Assembly: GCA_018064855.1 (NCBI GenBank)
Contig: JAGHUM010000087.1
Span: forward strand, 1 to 32,197
Direction of reading: 5' to 3'
Length of the DNA stretch: 32,197 nt
Origin: Candidatus Physcocola equi
GTDB taxonomy: Bacteria; Bacteroidota; Bacteroidia; Bacteroidales; Paludibacteraceae
The notes beneath the pieces are model-generated. The model saw nothing but the letters and a program-made list of their open reading frames with translations. It did not search any database and was not told the DNA's origin. Each line of letters begins with the position of its first letter. Position 1 is the stretch's first letter. A program made the position numbers and the translations under genes. Shown here piece by piece: positions 27,113 to 32,197 of this stretch.

Positions 27113-28552
27113 ATGGCAAGCAAAAATGCAGTACAGATAATAGAGGAAAAGCCAATGAACATTGTAGCAGTAGTGGAATTCGGTACTACTGAAATACGTG
27201 CCATTGCTGTGGAAAGAACCAAAAGTCCAGAGGGGATAATCAGCCAAAGAATTATTGCCAAAGAAAAGCTTAAAACAACACAACCTGGTTGGAAGGAAGG
27301 TAATGTTCGTCGAGCACAAATCAAAAACATCACAGACACAGCCCAGGGACTAAGAACCATTCTGAAACACCTGGCTTTTGTCATCGGTACAAAATACAAT
27401 GAAGGGAAACAATTTGATCATGAGAAAATCAAGGTTGAATTCAAAAAAGTATATGTCACACTCAGTGGCAGAGGCATCACTACCCATCAATATACCACCA
27501 GTCGTCGTCTCAACGGTGGAATCATATCCGAATCAAACATCAAAGAAATAGAGAGCGAGTGTATCTCAAGCGTCAACAAGACCAATAAAAAGGTGTTGAA
27601 CCTCATTCCAATCAAATATATGGTTGACGACGATGAATGCGACACCCCTATCGGATGCCAGTGCGATGTCGTTGAAGCCACATACGCCATTGTAGTGGGC
27701 GACGAAACCTGCCTTGACGCACTAAACAAGGTAATGGAAGCTGCCCATGTGGAACTCGCAGGATGGATCTTGGCTCCGATTGCAACCGCGGAAGCATACT
27801 TAGGCGATGGGAAGGGGCTCGGCAACGTCATCATTGACTTTGGTGCAGAAAGCACTTCCATCATCATTTATTACAAAAACGCGATGCGTTTCTGCTATGT
27901 TCTTCCAGGCTATGCAAGCAACGCCATTAATCAGGTGCTTGAAAACAGAAACATCATTCCACAAGAAGCAGAAACACTCAAGATAAGATATGCAAACTGT
28001 TTCTTGTCGGACAACGCTTCAGACGTGACTATTTCATTGACAGAAAGCAAAAAGGAAATATCGAAAAAAACAATAGCGGATATTTCAGCAAAGGTAATAG
28101 ACACCATCATTCAATATGTGGAAGCCTGCATTGAAAAATCGGGATTGAGAGTTGGTTCCAATCTTGAGACAGTCAGCTTAGTCGGCAAAGGATGTCAGTT
28201 AAGAGGCCTTTCTGAAAAACTCTCGTTCGAATTAGGCCTTCATGCTTCAAGAATCAACCTCTGCGACAAATACAAAAAAATGTTGGATTTGCCAGAAATT
28301 CCAGATTCGTTGAAGAAACCAACATCTGAGATGACCAAGGAAGAAAAAGAGCGTTTTGTCAATCTCACATTAGAATACAAAGACATCCAATATAGCTATG
28401 CCAACGTGATTGGAGCTGTAAGCATAGCAACGGAAAGTTGCTTTTCATGCAAGCAACTCGCTTTACCTCCAGAAGAGAAAAAACAAACAGAAAGTCTGCC
28501 AGGCAAGCTCTGGGGTTTTGTAAAGACTGGTCTGTTGGAAGACCCAAGATAA
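27113..28552 (+). CDS. ftsA: Cell division protein FtsA, divergent
   Basis: This 479-residue actin-like protein should tether FtsZ to the membrane. The phosphate-1 motif is VEFGTTEI (21-28), with Glu where many FtsA have Asp; I recall this as common in Bacteroidota. The 1C subdomain lies around 100-200 (KVYVTLSGRGITTHQ), phosphate-2 is IDFGAESTSI (241-250), and the adenosine motif is VGKGCQL (357-363) instead of a GGG/GGA type. A segment usually containing a Gly-Gly pair after phosphate-2 reads VLPGYASNAINQ. The C-terminus (GKLWGFVKTGLLEDP, about 464-478) fits the amphipathic membrane-targeting helix. It lies 38 bases before the first ftsZ. Its altered ATP-site motifs parallel those of the second FtsZ. 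Confidence 0.93.
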   Translation: MASKNAVQIIEEKPMNIVAVVEFGTTEIRAIAVERTKSPEGIISQRIIAKEKLKTTQPGWKEGNVRRAQIKNITDTAQGLRTILKHLAFVIGTKYNEGKQFDHEKIKVEFKKVYVTLSGRGITTHQYTTSRRLNGGIISESNIKEIESECISSVNKTNKKVLNLIPIKYMVDDDECDTPIGCQCDVVEATYAIVVGDETCLDALNKVMEAAHVELAGWILAPIATAEAYLGDGKGLGNVIIDFGAESTSIIIYYKNAMRFCYVLPGYASNAINQVLENRNIIPQEAETLKIRYANCFLSDNASDVTISLTESKKEISKKTIADISAKVIDTIIQYVEACIEKSGLRVGSNLETVSLVGKGCQLRGLSEKLSFELGLHASRINLCDKYKKMLDLPEIPDSLKKPTSEMTKEEKERFVNLTLEYKDIQYSYANVIGAVSIATESCFSCKQLALPPEEKKQTESLPGKLWGFVKTGLLEDPR

Positions 28553-28590
28553 TTAGGAATCTCCTTTCTATATACAATAAAAAGAACATT

Positions 28591-30150
28591 ATGAGCAATA
28601 TCATCAAAGTAATTGGTGTAGGTGGTGGCGGTGGCAATGCTGCTAACTATATGTATGAAAATGGAATCTACGAGGTAGATTTCGTTGTATGCAACACAGA
28701 CAGCAAAGCCTTAGACATGTCGCCTATTGAGTCAAAGATTAGAATGGGAGAAAAAGGCCTTGGAGCCGGCAGCAAACCTGAAGTGGGTTGCCAGGCCGCA
28801 ATAGAAGCCATGTCTGAAATAGAAAAGGAACTGGAAGGTACCGAAATGGTGTTCGTAACAGCCGGAATGGGTGGTGGTACGGGCACAGGTGCAGCGCCTG
28901 TCATTGCAAAGGCAGCAAAAGACAAAGACATTCTCACCATCGGTATCGTCACCATTCCATTCGTCTTCGAAGGCCAGAAACGATTAAAGCAAGCCCTTAT
29001 CGGTCTGGACAAGATGAGAAAGAGCGTGGATGCCATGATCATCATCACCAACGAACGCATCAAAGAGCTTTACGGGAAAATGTCGCTTTCTCAAGCATTC
29101 CATAAAGCCGATAATGTTCTTGCCACAGCCGCCAAAGGTATTGCCGAACTGATCACTGTCCCTGGATATATCAACGTCGATATGGAAGACGTGCGCACTG
29201 TGCTCAAAGACAGTGGCGACGCCATCATGGGCTGCGCCATGACAAACGGAGAAAACAGAGCGGAAGAAGCCATCAAGCAAGCGCTCTCTTCACCTTTGCT
29301 CATCAACAGCGACATCAGTTCTTCTGAAAACGTATTGATAAACATTTCAAGTGGCATAGGAGATTATGAAGTCACGATGGATGAAGTGACCATCATCACC
29401 GATTACCTGAAGAGTCAGTTGAAACCAGGTGCTCAAATGATTTGGGGCACAACAATGTCGGAATCATTGGGAGACATGCTTCAAATCACCATAGTGGTGA
29501 CTGGCCTTAATCTCACCGATGAAGAAATCGCTTCGGACAAACCAATGAGCAAACCGGTCATCAAGAAGCCACAAACAGACAGCAAATTTGTAGAAGGTTT
29601 GTTTGGAGACAAAGAGACAGAAAAAACACCAGCCGAAAATAAAAACGAAGATTTGTCGGAAGAAGCGCTGAACAACTTGGCGAAAAACGTTTATGGCAAA
29701 GATGTATTGAATCCAAGCAACACCAAAACCAATCAAGAGGGGTATAAGCCATACGTATTTCAGAACGTAGATCAGTCTGGACTATACTCTCAATTAGGGA
29801 CACAATCGGGGAATGAACAGCCAACTGGCAGCAACCAAAGCAATCCGGTTCAAGCACAAATACCACAACAACCTGTGCAGACAGCAAATTCATTCAATGG
29901 AGCAAACGGTTTCAATTTCAGCCAGCCTCAAACAAACCAACAACCAGTCAGTCCGCAACAGGCAACACAACCAGGATATCAGCAACCAGTTCAGCAGACT
30001 CAAGGAAGTGAGTTCACGCAGCAGTTATTTAATAACACACAGGCAGAACCCGCAAAGATAAAGATTTCACTTGACGATGATATTGATGATAATTACCTGG
30101 ATTCAGAGATTCGAAAAATATCAGACGACAGTAATAAGTTTTCCATTTAA
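28591..30150 (+). CDS. ftsZ: FtsZ, canonical-motif paralogue (FtsZ1)
   Basis: This 519-residue tubulin-like GTPase should polymerise at the division site. It has GVGGGGGNAAN (9-19), NTDSKAL, the intact tubulin signature GGGTGTG (94-100), and a T7 loop PGYINVDMED with Asn195, Asp197 and Asp200 all kept. The globular core ends near residue 307. A long, low-complexity linker rich in Q, N and P (about 405-480) follows, and the C-terminus ends SDDSNKFSI without an obvious FtsZ end peptide; DDNYLDSEIRKI (499-510) is the closest candidate. The N-terminus is unusually short: only three residues precede the first core strand. The ATG at 28591 is chosen because the frame upstream runs inside ftsA. The gene is 12 bases before the second ftsZ. 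Confidence 0.95.
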   Translation: MSNIIKVIGVGGGGGNAANYMYENGIYEVDFVVCNTDSKALDMSPIESKIRMGEKGLGAGSKPEVGCQAAIEAMSEIEKELEGTEMVFVTAGMGGGTGTGAAPVIAKAAKDKDILTIGIVTIPFVFEGQKRLKQALIGLDKMRKSVDAMIIITNERIKELYGKMSLSQAFHKADNVLATAAKGIAELITVPGYINVDMEDVRTVLKDSGDAIMGCAMTNGENRAEEAIKQALSSPLLINSDISSSENVLINISSGIGDYEVTMDEVTIITDYLKSQLKPGAQMIWGTTMSESLGDMLQITIVVTGLNLTDEEIASDKPMSKPVIKKPQTDSKFVEGLFGDKETEKTPAENKNEDLSEEALNNLAKNVYGKDVLNPSNTKTNQEGYKPYVFQNVDQSGLYSQLGTQSGNEQPTGSNQSNPVQAQIPQQPVQTANSFNGANGFNFSQPQTNQQPVSPQQATQPGYQQPVQQTQGSEFTQQLFNNTQAEPAKIKISLDDDIDDNYLDSEIRKISDDSNKFSI

Positions 30151-30162
30151 ACTAAAAATGCT

Positions 30163-31512
30163 ATGAATGAACAACCATGGGCCACATATGAAATAAATGA
30201 TGGCACCAGCATCGGAGAGATTATCCGAATTGTTGGTGTTGGTGGCGGAGGAGGCAACGCGGTGAACTATATCTATAAAAAAGGAATCCGCAGCGTAAGT
30301 TGCATCGCCATAAATACAGACATAAAGGCGCTCAATGGAATTGATGTGCCCAAACGTATTCCAATCAGCAATAAAGGTCTCGGTTCTGGAACAAATCCGG
30401 AAGTTGCAAAAACATACGCAGAAAGTCATGAGGAAGATATCAAAGAAGCATTAGAAGGTGCGGAAATGATTTTCATCACTGCAGGAATGGGTAAAGGCAC
30501 AGGAACCGGTGCTTCACCTGTAGTGGCACGCATAGCGCGGGATATGGGCATTCTGACCGTTGGAGTTGTGACACTTCCTTTTAAGTTTGAAGGGAACAAA
30601 CCATTGGAAAAAGCATTCGGAGGTTTGGAAGAATTGCGCAAAAATGTGGATTGTGTTCTGATCATCGCAAACGAACAGATCAGGAAAATCCATAAAGATC
30701 TGCCATTCTCACAGGCATTCCACATGGCAGATGACACCATTGCAGACGCCATCAGAGGCATATCTGGCGCAGTAACGGAATCTTCTGGAATCAGAACCGA
30801 CATGGAAGACATGCGCACGATTTTGAAAGACAGCAGAAACATCATGATGGGTGTAGGTATTGGAACAGGCGAAAACAGAGCCATTGACGCCATACACGAG
30901 GCTCTCACCTCACCATTATTGGTAAACAACTGTATCAAAGGCGCAAAACAGGCTATTGTCAACTATGCCTTCCATCCTGACCACGAAATTACGCTGGAAG
31001 AGATCAACGACATCAATCTAGTATTGGAGGCAAGAGTCGGAACTCAATGGGAGCAACAGATTTGGGGCACTACCATTGATGAGGATCTGGGAGAAAATCT
31101 GAAAGTAACAGTTGTCATTGCAGGTGTCGAAGATTTGACAATAGAAAATTTCAAAGAGATTTATAAAGAAGAAGAGAAAAAGAACATAATAACGACATCT
31201 CCAATTCAGCAACAAATAAAAACAATCCCTGATTCAAGAACTGAAGAGAATCCTATAAAAAAAGATGATGATGGGCCAACTTCTGTGGAAATAATACAGA
31301 CAGTTAGAAAACAAGACACTAGTATTGACATAAACAAACCAGTAACAGATTCAGACATTGATGCTATTTTACTAGGATTTGACACTAATAGTAATGTGAG
31401 AAGCATTGAAATGAATCAATTAGCAAGAAACAGAACTGAATCTTCCATTATCGTAAGTAACGAAGAGAATCCGATTCGATTCAACGGATTTCTCAACAAT
31501 AACGTCGATTAA
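30163..31512 (+). CDS. FtsZ, degenerate-motif paralogue (FtsZ2)
   Basis: The 449-residue protein is FtsZ-like along its whole core: GVGGGGGNAVN (25-35), NTDIKAL, FITAGMG, LPFKFEG, SQAFHMADD and GTTIDEDLGENLKVTVV. Two key sites differ. The tubulin signature reads GKGTGTG (110-116, Lys111), and the T7 loop reads SSGIRTDMED with Arg211 where Asn is conserved, while Asp213 and Asp216 remain. It has about 20 residues before the first core strand, as most FtsZ do, a shorter charged linker (about 335-435), and ends RFNGFLNNNVD, which may be the conserved end peptide. It could be a GTPase-impaired partner of FtsZ1. The frame is intact and the core well conserved, so decay to a pseudogene is unlikely. 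Confidence 0.93.
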   Translation: MNEQPWATYEINDGTSIGEIIRIVGVGGGGGNAVNYIYKKGIRSVSCIAINTDIKALNGIDVPKRIPISNKGLGSGTNPEVAKTYAESHEEDIKEALEGAEMIFITAGMGKGTGTGASPVVARIARDMGILTVGVVTLPFKFEGNKPLEKAFGGLEELRKNVDCVLIIANEQIRKIHKDLPFSQAFHMADDTIADAIRGISGAVTESSGIRTDMEDMRTILKDSRNIMMGVGIGTGENRAIDAIHEALTSPLLVNNCIKGAKQAIVNYAFHPDHEITLEEINDINLVLEARVGTQWEQQIWGTTIDEDLGENLKVTVVIAGVEDLTIENFKEIYKEEEKKNIITTSPIQQQIKTIPDSRTEENPIKKDDDGPTSVEIIQTVRKQDTSIDINKPVTDSDIDAILLGFDTNSNVRSIEMNQLARNRTESSIIVSNEENPIRFNGFLNNNVD

Positions 31513-31535
31513 AAAAACAAAATAATAAAATAATT

Positions 31536-31985
31536 ATGACACTTTTCGATCAAGTCAGCAAAGATATCATGCAAGCCATGAAAGACCGCGATCAAATCAA
31601 ATTGCAAGCACTTCGCGGCATCAAAAAAGAATTCATTGAAGCCAAGACTGCCAAAGGTTCAGATGGCGAAATGAGCGACGACACTGGTATGAAAATCTTG
31701 CAGAAAATGGCAAAACAACGCAAGGAAACAGCAGAAATCTACCAGCAGAACAATCGTCCGGAATTGGCAGAGACTGAACTTGCAGAAGCGGCGGTCATAG
31801 AAAGTTATTTGCCAAAGCCAATGAGCGACGAAGAACTTACTGAAGCCATAAAAACTATCATCGCAGAAACAGGCGTAACATCAGTCAAGGAAATGGGTAA
31901 AGTAATGGGAATTGCTTCCAAGCAGCTTGCAGGTAAGGCTGATGGTAAAGCCATCTCAGAAAAAGTAAAAACTCTTCTTGCATAA
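31536..31985 (+). CDS. yqeY: GatB/YqeY domain protein
   Basis: The 149-residue helical cytoplasmic protein matches the YqeY family: LFDQVSKDIMQAMKDRDQ, LQALRGIKKEFIEAK, ILQKMAKQRKETAEIYQQ, ELAEAAVIESYLPKPMSDEEL and GKVMGIASKQLAGKADGK. The fold resembles the tRNA-binding tail of GatB, and a role with tRNA is presumed but not established. It is the last gene of the dcw operon, 23 bases after ftsZ2, a neighbour relation I recall from Bacteroidales. A terminator follows at 32006-32046. Confidence 0.93.
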   Translation: MTLFDQVSKDIMQAMKDRDQIKLQALRGIKKEFIEAKTAKGSDGEMSDDTGMKILQKMAKQRKETAEIYQQNNRPELAETELAEAAVIESYLPKPMSDEELTEAIKTIIAETGVTSVKEMGKVMGIASKQLAGKADGKAISEKVKTLLA

Positions 31986-32005
31986 GAGGCAATAAACATC
32001 AAACG

Positions 32006-32046
32006 AAAGGCTTGCTTAACACATGTTAGGCAGCCTTTTATTGTTT
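32006..32046 (+). terminator. Rho-independent terminator of the dcw operon
   Basis: AAAGGCT (32006-32012) pairs with AGCCTTT (32032-32038). The stem continues inward with GCTTAA/TTAGGC (one wobble, one bulged base) around the loop CACATG. A T-rich tract (TTTTATTGTTT) follows. It is 20 bases after the yqeY stop. Confidence 0.8.
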
Positions 32047-32092
32047 CTGGAGATTTCTAAAAAGGAATTCCATTGAGGAGCAAGCATCCCTA

Positions 32093-32131
32093 AACAAAAA
32101 AAATCTCCCGACTCTTTACAGAATCGGGAGA
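32093..32131 (-). terminator. Rho-independent terminator of the rRNA operon
   Basis: On the minus strand TCTCCCGA and TCGGGAGA (complements of 32124-32131 and 32104-32111) form a perfect 8-bp stem, with three more pairs inside after one mismatch, followed by TTTTTTTT. It lies just downstream of the 5S rRNA 3' end. Confidence 0.85.
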
Positions 32132-32138
32132 CTTGAAA

Positions 32139-32197
32139 AAGGCAGCTGCCTACTCTACCACAGTGCGCAGTACCATCGGCGATGGCGGGCTTAACTT
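32139..32197 (-). rRNA. rrf: 5S ribosomal RNA, 3' part
   Basis: Read on the minus strand, the sequence begins AAGTTAAGCCCGCCATCGCC, then GATGGTACTGCGC, and ends GTAGAGTAGGCAGCTGCC. These are conserved parts of 5S rRNA (the loop B/C region with AAGTTAAGC, the GATGGTACTGC segment and the AGAGTAGG strand). The 5' part lies beyond the window end. The 3' end is approximate. It converges on the dcw operon. Confidence 0.88.

Noticed and set aside
28438-28590. Longer first ftsZ reading frame starting inside ftsA
   Set aside because: The 51 added codons overlap the ftsA coding end in another frame and encode nothing FtsZ-like; the ATG at 28591 begins the FtsZ core.
30163-31512. Second ftsZ as a pseudogene
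   Set aside because: The frame is uninterrupted over 449 codons, the core motifs outside two sites are well kept and the C-terminal tail is preserved, which speaks for a functional protein.

Overview
The window is a chromosomal segment of a Bacteroidota bacterium, most likely order Bacteroidales. Three things point there: the gene order of the division and cell wall (dcw) cluster (mraZ, rsmH, ftsL-like, PASTA-type ftsI, murE, mraY, murD, ftsW, murG, murC, ftsQ, ftsA, ftsZ, yqeY, with no murF, ddl or murB); a coaX / outer membrane protein / TPR / lptC / CorC-type gene order that I recall from this group; and -7 promoter elements of the form TAnnTTTG with almost no Shine-Dalgarno sequences. No mobile element, prophage or CRISPR array is visible.

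Left end (1-880): a HicB-type antitoxin gene, whose toxin partner would lie off the window, followed by about 480 non-coding bases with two strong hairpins and the terminator of pnp. Minus-strand block (902-13617), read from right to left: coaX, an outer membrane beta-barrel protein, a TPR protein, lptC, a CNNM/CBS protein, an N-carbamoylputrescine amidase-type hydrolase, a GNAT-like protein, gltX (followed by a terminator), waaA and pnp. These serve coenzyme A synthesis, LPS export and Kdo addition, translation and RNA decay.

The divergent region 13618-14196 is regulatory. It holds a MraZ-box-like direct repeat beside the mraZ promoter, a second similar box in opposite orientation, and four TATCAACA motifs within about 100 bases.

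The plus-strand dcw operon (14197-31985, 15 genes with short gaps) carries the lipid-linked steps of peptidoglycan synthesis (MurE, MraY, MurD, MurG, MurC), septal synthesis (FtsW, FtsI, FtsL-like, FtsQ) and the cytokinetic filament (FtsA, FtsZ). It ends with yqeY and a terminator. A convergent rRNA operon follows, represented by its terminator and the 3' part of 5S rRNA.

The outstanding feature is two consecutive, strongly different ftsZ genes. The first protein (519 aa) has an intact GTPase signature and T7 loop but a very short N-terminus and a Q/N/P-rich tail without a recognisable end peptide. The second (449 aa) keeps the FtsZ fold and ends in FLNNNVD, but has Lys inside the tubulin signature (GKGTGTG) and Arg at the T7-loop Asn. 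The adjacent FtsA also has altered nucleotide-binding motifs. This looks like a two-component FtsZ system with one canonical and one degenerate GTPase.
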